A stretch of 64,000 nucleotides of DNA from Allostella vacuolata (GTDB lineage: Bacteria; Pseudomonadota; Alphaproteobacteria; ATCC43930; Allostellaceae): NCBI GenBank assembly GCA_006739055.1, contig AP019702.1, positions 930,501 through 994,500 of the forward strand, in the 5' to 3' direction. Below, one piece after another: positions 25,901 through 34,174 of this stretch. Within the stretch, counting starts at the first letter, position 1, and every line of letters starts with the position of its first letter. The notes beneath the pieces are model-generated. The model did no database searches, had not been told where the DNA came from, and saw only the letters and a list, made by a program, of their open reading frames with translations. Position numbers and translations under genes: made by a program.

Positions 25901-25963
25901 TGCGGCAGGGGGCATTGTCGGTGCCGTCCCCTCCCGCCCGCTCCCCTTGCCGAGGACTCTCCC

Positions 25964-26482
25964 ATGCCGGCCATTCATGTGCGCGACTCCGCCGACGGCG
26001 ACCTGCCGCGGCTGCACGCGATCTACTCGCACCATGTCCTGCACGGCCTCGCCAGCTTCGAGGAGGCGCCGCCCGACCTGGCGGAGATGGTCCGCCGCCG
26101 GGCCGAGGTGCTGCGCCAGGGCCTGCCCTACCTGGTGGCCGAACTGGACGGGGCGATCGTCGGCTATGCCTACGCCTCGCCCTACCGCACCCGCTCGGCC
26201 TACCGCTTCACGGTCGAGAACTCGATCTACCTGGCGCCCGACCGGGCCGGGCAGGGGCTGGGCGGCACGCTGCTGGCCGCGCTGATCCGCCGCTGCGAGG
26301 CGGGGCCCTGGCGGCAGATGGTGGCGGTGATCGGCGACAGCGCCAACCGGCCCTCGATCCGCCTGCACGAGCGCATGGGCTTCCGCCCGGTCGGCGTGCT
26401 GGAGCGGGTCGGCTTCAAGTTCGGCCGCTGGGTCGACAGCGTCCTGATGCAGCGTCCCCTGGTGCCGGCGGACCCGGCGTGA
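25964..26482 (+). CDS. GNAT-family N-acetyltransferase (phosphinothricin acetyltransferase-like)
   Basis: 172 residues. GNAT fold with IHVRDSADGDLPRLHAIYSHHVL at the N-terminus, the Pat/Bar-type GYAYASPYRTRSAYRFTVENSIY region, the acetyl-CoA loop RAGQGLGGTLL and NRPSIRLHERMGF. This branch acetylates amino-group toxins such as phosphinothricin, methionine sulfone or sulfoximine analogues. It overlaps the next gene, an MFS transporter, by four bases (GTGA), so detoxification and efflux may be coupled. Confidence 0.88.
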   Translation: MPAIHVRDSADGDLPRLHAIYSHHVLHGLASFEEAPPDLAEMVRRRAEVLRQGLPYLVAELDGAIVGYAYASPYRTRSAYRFTVENSIYLAPDRAGQGLGGTLLAALIRRCEAGPWRQMVAVIGDSANRPSIRLHERMGFRPVGVLERVGFKFGRWVDSVLMQRPLVPADPA

Positions 26483-27672
26483 CCCCGCCGCAGGGGGAGG
26501 TCGGCCGGCAGACGGTGCTGGCGCTCGGCGTTTCGCAGCTGGTCGGCTGGGGCGTCACCTATTACCTGATCGGGGCGCTCGGCCCCCGCATGGTGGCCGA
26601 CCTCGGCTGGAGCGCGACCGTGGTCCATGGCGGCTTCTCGGCGGCGCTGGTCACCATGGGGCTGGTCTCGCCCTGGGTCGGGCGGATGATCGACCGGCAT
26701 GGCGGCCGGCCGGTGATGGCGGCGGGCTCGTGCCTGTCGGCGCTGGGCTGCGTGGCGCTGGCCCTGGCTGCCGGGCCGGTCCTCTACTATGCGGCGTGGA
26801 TCGCGCTCGGCGTCGCCATGCGGATGACGCTCTACGATGCCGCCTTCGCCGCACTGGCCCGGCTGGGCGGCCGCGGCGCGCGGCGCTCGATCTCGCAGAT
26901 CACCCTGCTGGGCGGGCTCGCCTCGACCGTCTTCTGGCCGATCGGGCATTTCCTGGCGGAGGCGTTCGGCTGGCGCGGGGCGGCCTTCGCCTATGCCGGG
27001 TTCGCGCTGGCGACCCTGCCGCTGCACCTGGCGATCCGGCCCGGCCGGGCGCCGGCGGAGGCGCGGCCGGCCGTCGCGGCGCCCGGCGACCCGGCTCCGT
27101 CCGACCGGGTGCCGGCCTTCCTCTACGCCCTGATCGTCACCCTGACGGCGTTCCTGGCCTCGGCCATGTCGGCACACATGATCGGCATCCTGGCCGGGCT
27201 CGGCATGGGGGCGACGCTGGCGGTATGGGTTTCGGCGCTGCGCGGCATCGGCCAGTCGGCGGCCCGCCTGGCCGAGGTGCTGTTCGGCGGCCGCATGCAT
27301 GTCCTGACCCTGGCGGTGGTGGCGACCGGGCTGCTGCCGCTCGGCTTCGCGGCCGGCGCGCTGGGCGGCGAGTTCGCGGCCGCTGCGGTCGCCTTCGCCA
27401 TCGTCTACGGCTCCGGCAACGGGCTCGCCACCATCGTCCGCGGCGCCCTGCCGCTGGTGCTGTTCGACCCGGCCCGCTACGGCGCCCTCGCCGGGCGCCT
27501 GGTGGCGCCGAGCTTCCTGCTGGCCGCCGCGGCCCCGGTCATCTATGCCGCGGTGATCGAGCGGGCCGGCAGTGCGGCCGCCCTCTACCTCTCCTGCGCG
27601 CTCGGCATCCTGCTGGCGGGTGCCGCGTGGGAGCTGCGGCGGCGCTACCTGCCGGCCGCGGCGGATCGGTGA
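26479..27672 (+). CDS. major facilitator superfamily transporter
   Basis: 397-residue 12-helix MFS protein. The first loop motif is WVGRMIDRHGGRPVMAAG between helices 2 and 3; helices 4-6 include YYAAWIALGVAMRMTLYDAAFAAL and the sixth is followed by a long central loop rich in alanine and proline. I use the GTG at 26479 overlapping the acetyltransferase stop; the frame upstream of it belongs to the acetyltransferase region. Likely an exporter, substrate unknown. Confidence 0.85.
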   Translation: MTPPQGEVGRQTVLALGVSQLVGWGVTYYLIGALGPRMVADLGWSATVVHGGFSAALVTMGLVSPWVGRMIDRHGGRPVMAAGSCLSALGCVALALAAGPVLYYAAWIALGVAMRMTLYDAAFAALARLGGRGARRSISQITLLGGLASTVFWPIGHFLAEAFGWRGAAFAYAGFALATLPLHLAIRPGRAPAEARPAVAAPGDPAPSDRVPAFLYALIVTLTAFLASAMSAHMIGILAGLGMGATLAVWVSALRGIGQSAARLAEVLFGGRMHVLTLAVVATGLLPLGFAAGALGGEFAAAAVAFAIVYGSGNGLATIVRGALPLVLFDPARYGALAGRLVAPSFLLAAAAPVIYAAVIERAGSAAALYLSCALGILLAGAAWELRRRYLPAAADR

Positions 27673-27699
27673 CCCACTCCCGTTCGAGCCCGGAAATGG

Positions 27700-28830
27700 C
27701 TACGGGAGGATGATGCGCCCGAAGGAAAAGTCGACGCGACGGGCGGCCGTCGGGCGTTCGCCGGGCCGGGTCGGACTGCCGACAAAGAATGGCAGGGAAA
27801 GGAAGGAGATCTCGTTCACTGCCGATCGAAACCGCTCCCGATGCTCCGGCAGGCTGATGGAGAAGGGCAGGCTCTCTCCTCCCTGGAGCGTCAGAAACTC
27901 CACGTCGCCGGCCAGAACCATCCGGGTACAGATACCGGCATGCGGCCTCTGGCACTCGGGAATGCCGTGCGCCCGGCTGCCGCGCAGCGCATCCTTCCCG
28001 GGCACCTGGCCCGACACCCCTTCGGCCAGAAGGTGGAAGCGAAGCGGCCCCGTCGTGGTGTTCCGGATCGCCATGTGGACGTAGAATTGCTGGCCGCGTG
28101 CGCCCAGTTCGGCGCGCAGGATCGAAACCCGCATTCCGCCGCGCTCCTGCTCGGCGAGCGGGCGCTCTTCGGGCGCCGATGGTCTGGACGGCGCGGCAGG
28201 GAGCTGTGATCCGGAGGTTGCGAGCGGCTCGCAACCGCTTCCGCGCCCCACGGCGCGGCGGATGTCGTCGAAGATGGGGGCGGCCGCGGTGCTGCCCTGG
28301 GCCGAGGCGACGATGGTTCCATTGCTGAGGTCGATGAGACGCACGGTGACCCGCACCTGCTGGCCGCTGGGGAGGATCGAGCCGGTGGCGAGCAGGCGGA
28401 CCGCGGCGAGGCCGCCGAGCCGTCGCTGTGCCGCCGGGTCGTTCAGCTCGGACTGCAACTGATTGTCGGCGATCAGCCGTTGCAGGTGCCGCCGTTCGAC
28501 CACCCGGATACCCCCGGTCGACCGGTTCACCATGGCATCGGTCAATAGTTCGGCGACGGCGACGGAGAAGGCGCTGCACAGATCGTCATCGTGGGGCAGC
28601 GGAAGGACGGCGATGCCGTCGCGGACGCTCCCCCCGGCGCCGGCCAGCAGGCGGACGGCCATCTGGTCGATCATCGAGTCGACGGCCATGACGGGGCCGC
28701 CGCGTGGAAGGTCCGAGGCGGTTGCCGAGACCGGGGCGAGCAAGGCCACGAGAAGCGTGGCGATGGCCGCCCACCATGCCTTCGTCCGGCACTTGTCCTT
28801 ATGCATTTCAGTCCGGGCGGTCGGTCTCAC
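27700..28830 (-). CDS. secreted protein with FlgO/CsgG-like domain
   Basis: About 376 residues. A signal sequence (WWAAIATLLVALLAPVSATAS) is followed by a FlgO/CsgG-like domain: DSMIDQMAVRLL, IAVLPLPHDDDLCSAFSVAVAELLTDAM, VVERRHLQRLIADNQLQSEL, ATGSILPSGQQVRVTVRLIDLSNGTIVASAQG. After a proline-rich linker there is a second domain of about 150 residues, predicted beta-rich (FYVHMAIRNTTTGPLRFHLL), that I do not recognise. The GTG at 28830 overlaps the stop of the upstream gene; ATG 28806 is an alternative start. FlgO-type proteins act at the outer membrane or periplasm; no flagellar or curli genes are nearby. Confidence 0.65.
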   Translation of the reverse strand: MRPTARTEMHKDKCRTKAWWAAIATLLVALLAPVSATASDLPRGGPVMAVDSMIDQMAVRLLAGAGGSVRDGIAVLPLPHDDDLCSAFSVAVAELLTDAMVNRSTGGIRVVERRHLQRLIADNQLQSELNDPAAQRRLGGLAAVRLLATGSILPSGQQVRVTVRLIDLSNGTIVASAQGSTAAAPIFDDIRRAVGRGSGCEPLATSGSQLPAAPSRPSAPEERPLAEQERGGMRVSILRAELGARGQQFYVHMAIRNTTTGPLRFHLLAEGVSGQVPGKDALRGSRAHGIPECQRPHAGICTRMVLAGDVEFLTLQGGESLPFSISLPEHRERFRSAVNEISFLSLPFFVGSPTRPGERPTAARRVDFSFGRIILP

Positions 28831-29504
28831 AGGAAATCATCCATGATCTTCTCGGCTATGCGGAGCGCCAGTTCCCCGAGGGCCTGGCGTCGGGCATCCC
28901 CCTCGACCTGGAGGGTCGCCAGGGCGGCGGCGGGATATTGCGCAGCCAGGGAGTGGTCGGCGCCCCAGGCGAGTTCGGCCCATGCGCTGACCTCCACCGT
29001 GACCCCCAGTCGGCCATGCCGCACCTCGGTCCGAAGCTCGCGCAGGGACACGATGACCGCAGCTTCGTCCAGGGACGCGACCAGCCGCGGCAGGCCCGTC
29101 GCACCGGCTCGGGCACGCAATCCGGGATCGAGGAGGCCGCGTCGGACCTGATCCCGCAGCAGCCGCGCGTCGTCCCCCTCGGATGCCTCGACGAACAGCG
29201 GCAATGTGGCCCGCTGTGCCCGTGCCAGGTCCGGGGCCCGGACGATTTCGACCAGCGTTTCGGCCTCGCGCATCGTGCCGCGCTGCCTGGCATCGAACCG
29301 CGACCGGTCCGCTCGCGGCACCGCGTCGACGGCGTTGATCAGGTCCTGGCCGGTCTCCGCGGAGCGATCCCGTTTGAAGGCATCGAGCGTTCGCTGGACC
29401 GCGGCGATGGGGCGCTCCGCGGCCATCGCCGGGACGCCTGGATTCCCGGCGGCGACGGCCAGGAGCATGGCTGCGATATGGTGGCGGGCGTTCCGCATCG
29501 GCAC
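28827..29504 (-). CDS. putative secreted protein of unknown function
   Basis: 225 residues with a probable signal peptide (ARHHIAAMLLAVAAGNPGVPAMA). The rest is helical and charged with no family I recognise. The C-terminal 60 residues (TVEVSAWAELAWGADHSLAAQYPA, then DARRQALGELALRIAEKIMDDFL) look like a domain whose last helix recalls lipoprotein assembly factors, but this is too weak to name. It overlaps the FlgO-like gene by four bases and is upstream of it, so the two are co-translated and probably work together in the envelope. Start could be 29504 or 29498. Confidence 0.6.
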   Translation of the reverse strand: MPMRNARHHIAAMLLAVAAGNPGVPAMAAERPIAAVQRTLDAFKRDRSAETGQDLINAVDAVPRADRSRFDARQRGTMREAETLVEIVRAPDLARAQRATLPLFVEASEGDDARLLRDQVRRGLLDPGLRARAGATGLPRLVASLDEAAVIVSLRELRTEVRHGRLGVTVEVSAWAELAWGADHSLAAQYPAAALATLQVEGDARRQALGELALRIAEKIMDDFL

Positions 29505-29598
29505 TTTCGAGTACGAGCCAGATCGCCTCGAATGGTGCAGTATGAAGACGTGCTAATCCAAGAATAAAATTCTCGCATCTGCACGCCGGCCCGTCCGT
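29505..29598 (-). promoter_or_regulatory. A+T-richer gap, probable promoter region of the secreted pair
   Basis: A 94-base gap unusually rich in A+T for this genome. It contains the short dyad AGAAT-AAA-ATTCT at 29561-29573 and reads toward the secreted-protein gene. No confident -35/-10 pair was found. Confidence 0.35.
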
Positions 29599-30729
29599 TC
29601 AGCCGTCGTTGGCCCGCCGATACGGCGAATGCTCCGCCAGCGCCGCCATCTCCGCCTCCATCGCCGGGCGTTCGCGGGCCAGGAAGTCGGCGATGCCGCG
29701 GCGCAGGCCGGGATCGGCGATCCAGTGGGCGCTGTGGGTGGCGACGGGCAGGTAGCCACGCTGGATCTTGTGGAGCCCTTGCGCGCCGGCTTCCACCCGG
29801 GCCAGGCCGTGGGCGATGGCGTAGTCGATCGCCTGATAGTAGCAGCACTCGAAATGCAGGAAGGGCAGGTCCTCGCGGGTGCCCCAGTTGCGGCCATAGA
29901 GGGTGTCGGTGCCGCGCAGGTTGAGGGCGCCCGCGATCAGGCGGTCGTCGCGCTCGGCCACCACCAGCACCACCCGGTCGCCCATGGTCTCGCCCAGGCG
30001 AATGAAGAAGTCCTTCTCCAGGTAGGCGTTGCCCCACTTCTTGTCGGCGGTGGCGAGGTAGAAGCGGTAGAAGGCGTCCCAGTGGCGGCGGGTGATCTCC
30101 GCCCCCGTCAGGGCGCGCACCGTGATCCCCTCGGCGACCGCGGCCTGACGTTCCTTGCGCAGCTGCTTGCGCTTGCGCGAGGAGAGCGCGGCCAGGAAGT
30201 CGTCGAAGCTGCGATAGCCGGCATTGTCCCAGTGGAACTGCTGGCCGATGCGCGGCAGGAAGCCGTGCCGGGCCAGCGACGCGCGGTCGGCCGCCTCGAT
30301 GAAGTTGACATGGATCGACGACAGCCCGGCCGACTGGGCGATCTCGACCAGCGTCTCGACCAGCAGGTCGCGGACCGCCTCGTCCGCCTCCGGGTGCAGC
30401 AGCAGGCGGGGGCCGGGGACCGGCGTGAAGGGCACGCCCACCAGCAGCTTGGGATAGTAGCGGCCGCCCGCCTGCTCGTAGGCATGGGCCCAGCCATGGT
30501 CGAAGACATACTCGCCGTAGGAATGGCCTTTCACATAGGTCGGGGCGGCGCCGATCACGGTGCCGCCCGCGTCCTCCACCACCACGTGCCGCGGCAGCCA
30601 GCCGGTGTCGGGCACGACCGAGCGCGAATCCTCCAAGGCCGCCAGGAAGGCGTGGGCGAGGAACGGGTTGCGCGGCCCGGCGCAGGCATCCCAGGCGGCG
30701 GCCGGGATGTCGGCGATGCGCTCCAGCAC
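29599..30729 (-). CDS. GNAT-like acyltransferase of the COG3146/peptidoglycan-biosynthesis type
   Basis: About 376 residues. Typical blocks: WDACAGPRNPFLAHAFLAALEDS, PKLLVGVPFTPVPGPRLL, HVNFIEAADRASL, FDDFLAALSSRKRKQLRKERQ, KKWGNAYLEKDFF, and the C-terminal GAQGLHKIQRGYLP. These define a FemAB/GNAT-like group often called peptidogalycan biosynthesis proteins; biochemical function is poorly known. The start is uncertain: GTG at 30729 is the first ordinary start after the preceding stop; CTG at 30783 overlaps that stop (CTGA) and would add 18 residues; ATG 30900 lies deep in the upstream gene. Third gene of a ridA-snoaL-like operon. Confidence 0.8.
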   Translation of the reverse strand: MLERIADIPAAAWDACAGPRNPFLAHAFLAALEDSRSVVPDTGWLPRHVVVEDAGGTVIGAAPTYVKGHSYGEYVFDHGWAHAYEQAGGRYYPKLLVGVPFTPVPGPRLLLHPEADEAVRDLLVETLVEIAQSAGLSSIHVNFIEAADRASLARHGFLPRIGQQFHWDNAGYRSFDDFLAALSSRKRKQLRKERQAAVAEGITVRALTGAEITRRHWDAFYRFYLATADKKWGNAYLEKDFFIRLGETMGDRVVLVVAERDDRLIAGALNLRGTDTLYGRNWGTREDLPFLHFECCYYQAIDYAIAHGLARVEAGAQGLHKIQRGYLPVATHSAHWIADPGLRRGIADFLARERPAMEAEMAALAEHSPYRRANDG

Positions 30730-30779
30730 CCGGACCCGGGCCGGCGCCCGCGGGCCGGGCCCGGTCGTCCCTTCCGGCG

Positions 30780-31157
30780 TCAGCGGACCACCTTGATGTA
30801 GGTGTCCTTCAGCAGCACCTTGCCGCCGCGGAAGGTGTAGAGGTCGCAGCCGAGCCATTCCTGGCGCTCGCCCGAGGCGAGCGTGGCGGTGCGCCGCCAC
30901 TCGGTCACGCCGCGGTCGCCCGCGACATACTCGGCCGTGTGGTCCCAGCGCACGTCGGGGCTGCGCTCGAAGAGGGCGGTGAAGAAGGCGCGGATCGCCG
31001 CATGGCCCTGGTAGGTGTCGCCCGCGGCGTCGGCGCCGACGGCGTTGCGGAACACCCCGTCCTCGGCGAAGCAGCCGACGATGCCCTCCACGTCGCGGCG
31101 GGCAAAGTGCCCGCCCACGGCGTGGAGCTCTTCCAGGGTGACGGTGTCGGCGGTCAT
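30780..31157 (-). CDS. SnoaL/NTF2-like protein
   Basis: 125 residues with the cone-shaped alpha+beta NTF2/SnoaL-like pattern: LHAVGGHFARRDVEGIVGCFAEDGVF, GHAAIRAFFTALFERSPDVRW, VTEWRRTATL, and the closing strand GGKVLLKDTYIKV. Such proteins bind or isomerise small ligands. It lies 16 bases after the ridA-like gene. The downstream acyltransferase frame begins at or near its stop codon. Confidence 0.82.
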   Translation of the reverse strand: MTADTVTLEELHAVGGHFARRDVEGIVGCFAEDGVFRNAVGADAAGDTYQGHAAIRAFFTALFERSPDVRWDHTAEYVAGDRGVTEWRRTATLASGERQEWLGCDLYTFRGGKVLLKDTYIKVVR

Positions 31158-31173
31158 CGGCGTCCCTCCCGGA

Positions 31174-31638
31174 TCAGGCGAAGGCGATCGTCGCCTCGAC
31201 CTCGACCGCCACCCCGAAGGGCAGGGCGGAGACGCCGACGGCGGCGCGGGCGTGCCGGCCCTTGTCGCCGAAGATCTCCACCATCAGGTCGGAGGCGCCG
31301 TTCACCACCGGCGGCTGGTCGCCGAAGGACGGGGTCGAGGCGACGAAGCCGCCGAGGCGCAGGATCTGGGTGATCCGGTCGAGGTCGCCCAGCGCGCGCT
31401 TGGCCTGGGCGATGATGTTGAGGGCGCACAGGCGGGCGGCCGCCTGGCCGTCGGCGATCGACACCCCGTCGCCCAGCGTGCCGATGAAGCGCCGCTCGCC
31501 GTTCCACATCGGGATCTGGCCGGCGACATAGAGCACGCCGTTGAACATCGTGGTCGGGACGTAGTTGGCGGCGGGGGCGGCCGCCTGGGGCAGCTCGATG
31601 CCGAGTTCGGCAAGACGGGCTTCGATGGCTCCGGCCAT
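31174..31638 (-). CDS. RidA-family protein
   Basis: 154 residues; RidA/YjgF/Rid7-like enamine/imine deaminase fold. Visible blocks: IEARLAELGIELPQAAAPAANYVP at the N-terminus, GVLYVAGQIP, RLCALNIIAQAKRALGDLDRI and the FVASTPSFGDQPPVVNGASDLMVEIFGDKGRHARAAVG region, shown here in parts, with the final ARAAVGVSALPFGVAVEVEA. The conserved R-x-A-V-G arginine of active Rid proteins is present as HARAAVG. I start at ATG 31638 after GAGGAT; the upstream extension to 31707 is unsupported. First gene of a three-gene operon. Confidence 0.87.
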   Translation of the reverse strand: MAGAIEARLAELGIELPQAAAPAANYVPTTMFNGVLYVAGQIPMWNGERRFIGTLGDGVSIADGQAAARLCALNIIAQAKRALGDLDRITQILRLGGFVASTPSFGDQPPVVNGASDLMVEIFGDKGRHARAAVGVSALPFGVAVEVEATIAFA

Positions 31639-31799
31639 GGGGATCCTCGTGACTCGTGGGGATGGAAACGATGGGGCAGGATAGGCGAGGGGGCGGCGGT
31701 CGGCCACCGTCGCCTGGGCGGATCGCCATCACTTCGCCCCGATTCGCACCGTACCATCCATGTGGAACCTACTATTCCCGCGATCTGGAGACCGCCCCC

Positions 31800-32420
31800 A
31801 TGTCGATCCGTGCGCTGCTCGCGCTTGTCCTCCTGCCGCTCGCCCCCGCCGCCGCCGTGGCGCAGACGGGCCCGTTCGGCCTGCCGACCGTCCCCTATTC
31901 CGCCGACAGCAGGATCTCCGCCGACGGCCAGACCATGACCGCCCGCATCCATGCCGACGGCCCGCGCGAGCGGCGCGAGGTGAAGGGCGGCGAGATGGCC
32001 CACACCATGGTGATCGACCACCAGACCAAGAAGGCGATCATGCTGGTGGAGGAGCAGAAGGTGGCGATGGAGGTCGACATGGGCGCGGCCGGCGCCGGTG
32101 CCGAGCCCGACGACATGAAGTGGAAGACCGAGGCGCTGGGCAGCGAGACGGTGGGCGGCATCGCCACCACCAAGCACCGCATCGACGGCCAGGGCAGCGA
32201 CGGCGAGCGCGTCGCCGGCCATGTCTGGCTGACGGCGGACAAGATCCCGCTCAAGTCGGAGCTGGACGTGACCGAGGAGGGCCGGACCATGCGCGTGGTG
32301 CAGGAGCTGGTGAACCTGAAGGTCGGCCCGGTCGACCCGGCCCTGTTCGCGGTGCCGGCGGGCTACCAGCGCATGCAGATGCCCATGGGCGGGCCGGGCG
32401 TGCCCCCCTCGCGCCTGTGA
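31800..32420 (+). CDS. secreted DUF4412-like protein, tandem copy 1
   Basis: 206 residues. Signal peptide IRALLALVLLPLAPAAAVAQ, then TGPFGLPTVPYSADSRISADG, KAIMLVEEQKVAMEVDM, GGIATTKHRIDGQG, and VGPVDPALFAVPAGYQRM near the C-terminus. This pattern (a conserved threonine/lysine core with a VPAGY ending) resembles periplasmic DUF4412-type proteins of unknown function. It is divergent from ridA, and its stop overlaps an in-frame GTG of the second copy. Confidence 0.7.
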   Translation: MSIRALLALVLLPLAPAAAVAQTGPFGLPTVPYSADSRISADGQTMTARIHADGPRERREVKGGEMAHTMVIDHQTKKAIMLVEEQKVAMEVDMGAAGAGAEPDDMKWKTEALGSETVGGIATTKHRIDGQGSDGERVAGHVWLTADKIPLKSELDVTEEGRTMRVVQELVNLKVGPVDPALFAVPAGYQRMQMPMGGPGVPPSRL

Positions 32421-32443
32421 CCCGGCTGCCCTGGGGCCCGGCC

Positions 32444-33079
32444 ATGGGCGGGATGCGCGCCGGTCTGGCCCGGCTGCTCGCGGCCGTGCTCCTGCTGCTG
32501 GCGGTGCCCGCCGGGGCGGGGGCCCAGGGCTACGGGCCGTTCGGCGTGCCCCATGCCTCCTACACCGCCGATGCCACCCTGCAGCTCGGCCGCCGCAGCT
32601 ACGACATGCGGGTGATCGGCAGCGGCGCCCTGGAGCGGCGCGAGATGGTCAACCAGGGCATCCGCCGCATCGTCCTGATCGACCAGCGCGCCCGCCGCGC
32701 GACCCTGCTGATGCCCGACCAGCGGGTCGCCATGGATGCCGACATATCCCTGGTGCCGGGCGTCGGCGAGCTGCTGGAGCTGCGCTGGAAGGCCCAGCCG
32801 CTGGCGGTGGAGTCGGTGGCGGGCGTGCGGGCGCGCAAGCACCGGGTCGACGGCACCAACGGCCGCGGCGACCGCATCACCGGCATGGCCTGGGTGACCG
32901 GCGACAACATCATGGTCCGCGCCGACCTGGAGGTCCGCCGTCAGGGCAAGGTGACGCGGGTGAAGCAGGAGCTGCGCAACCTGCGCGTCGGCGCGGTCGA
33001 CCGGGCGCTGCTGACGGTGCCGGCCGGCTTCCGCCGCATGCCGCTGCCGATGAACCTGTTCAACCGGCAGCGGGGGTAG
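32444..33079 (+). CDS. secreted DUF4412-like protein, tandem copy 2
   Basis: About 211 residues. Signal peptide RLLAAVLLLLAVPAGAGAQ, then YGPFGVPHASYTADATLQLG, ATLLMPDQRVAMDADI, GVRARKHRVDGTN, and VGAVDRALLTVPAGFRRMPL, each aligning with copy 1. The two have diverged a lot but keep order and length, so this is an old tandem duplication. Possible starts are GTG 32417 (overlapping the copy 1 stop), ATG 32444 and ATG 32453. It is convergent with the AraC-type gene 21 bases later. Confidence 0.7.
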   Translation: MGGMRAGLARLLAAVLLLLAVPAGAGAQGYGPFGVPHASYTADATLQLGRRSYDMRVIGSGALERREMVNQGIRRIVLIDQRARRATLLMPDQRVAMDADISLVPGVGELLELRWKAQPLAVESVAGVRARKHRVDGTNGRGDRITGMAWVTGDNIMVRADLEVRRQGKVTRVKQELRNLRVGAVDRALLTVPAGFRRMPLPMNLFNRQRG

Positions 33080-33100
33080 GACCGCCCCGTTGCCATGCCG

Positions 33101-34042
33101 CTACGCCGCGGCGCCCTCGCGCGGCCAGTCCCGGGGGGTGCAGCCGTGGCGGCGGCGGAACACCTTGGCGAAGTGGCTGGGGCTGCCATAGCCGACCGCC
33201 ATCGCCGCCTCGGTGATCGCCGTCCCGTCCTGGATCATCGCCGCGGCCGCAGCCAGCCGCACCTCTTCCAGGTGGGCGTGGACGGTGCGGCCGAGCACCG
33301 CGCGGAAGCCCTCCTTCAGCTTGCGCTCGTTGAGGCCGACGGCACGCGCGAGCGAGCCGATCGTCCATGGCTCCTGGAAGCGCTCGGCGACCAGGCGGGC
33401 AGCCTCCTCGACCCGGCGCTGGTCGCGCGGCAGCAACTGCCGGGCGCCGGTCTCGGCAAGCGCCACCATCAGCGACAGGATCTCGATGGCCTTGGCCTGG
33501 AGGTAGAGGCGGCGCGCCGATCCCTGCAGCGTGCAGCCCAGCGCGTCGCGCGCGCTCGCCAGCAGGGCGGGACCGGCGGGGCGCAACAGGAACAGGGTTT
33601 CCTGCACGCTGCAGCCGGCCTCGTCGGCGCGCAGGAGTGCGGCCAGCGAGGGCAGGCCCAGATGCTCCAGGCTTTCCGGCGAGAAGCGGACGTCGACGCA
33701 GCGCACCCGGCAGCCGGCGGCGATGCGGTTCTCGCCGCCGGTCCGGCGCGGCGAATGGAACAGGATGGCGGTCCCCGGCATGATCGGCAGGGTGCGGACC
33801 CCGTCGACCGTCATGCTGCCGCGCCCGTCCAGGAAGACGGCGATGCAAATGGTCGGGGGGCCCTCGGCGCGGAACCGTTCCTCGGTGACGGCCGTGAAGA
33901 CCAGCCGGTTGACCCGGCAGCCATTGCCCAGGTCCTCGGTCTCCAGCCCGGCGAGCCAGCCGCGGCGGTCGGTCAGGTCCGCGCCCGCGGTGCGGACGCA
34001 GTGGATGTGCCCGTCGACGGGCGGAAGGCCGAATTCCTCCAT
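33101..34042 (-). CDS. AraC-family regulator (PchR-like), divergent from a TonB receptor
   Basis: 313 residues. The C-terminal 100 residues contain the two AraC helix-turn-helices: WTIGSLARAVGLNERKLKEGFR and AITEAAMAVGYGSPSHFAKVFRRRHG. The N-terminal 200 residues are a beta-rich effector domain of PchR type (TICIAVFLDGRGSMTVDG, TAILFHSPRRTGG). I start at ATG 34042; the very long open frame upstream to 37477 is an antisense artefact. PchR-like regulators sense iron-siderophore complexes and switch on the adjacent receptor; position and direction fit that role. Confidence 0.85.
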   Translation of the reverse strand: MEEFGLPPVDGHIHCVRTAGADLTDRRGWLAGLETEDLGNGCRVNRLVFTAVTEERFRAEGPPTICIAVFLDGRGSMTVDGVRTLPIMPGTAILFHSPRRTGGENRIAAGCRVRCVDVRFSPESLEHLGLPSLAALLRADEAGCSVQETLFLLRPAGPALLASARDALGCTLQGSARRLYLQAKAIEILSLMVALAETGARQLLPRDQRRVEEAARLVAERFQEPWTIGSLARAVGLNERKLKEGFRAVLGRTVHAHLEEVRLAAAAAMIQDGTAITEAAMAVGYGSPSHFAKVFRRRHGCTPRDWPREGAAA

Positions 34043-34063
34043 GGCGTCCAAGCCTAACACGAT

Positions 34064-34078
34064 TGCGAATTGTTCGCA
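34064..34078. promoter_or_regulatory. 15-bp operator-like dyad between the AraC gene and the TonB receptor
   Basis: Perfect inverted arms TGCGAA and TTCGCA with a 3-base centre, 22 bases upstream of the AraC start and 97 bases upstream of the receptor start. It sits in an A+T-richer segment of the divergent gap. It may bind the AraC protein or an iron regulator; it does not look like a classical Fur box. Confidence 0.5.
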
Positions 34079-34174
34079 GTAAATTCCCGATCCCGCTAGT
34101 CCGCGCCCCGATCGCGGCAGCGCCGCGCCGGCGTCGCGGCTACTCGTCGCCGGCGAACGGGGCAGGAGGGGTGG

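Noticed and set aside
30729-30900. ATG at 30900 as start of the GNAT-like acyltransferase
   Set aside because: It would overlap the SnoaL-like gene by about 120 bases and add unrelated residues; GTG 30729 or CTG 30783 fits the family better.
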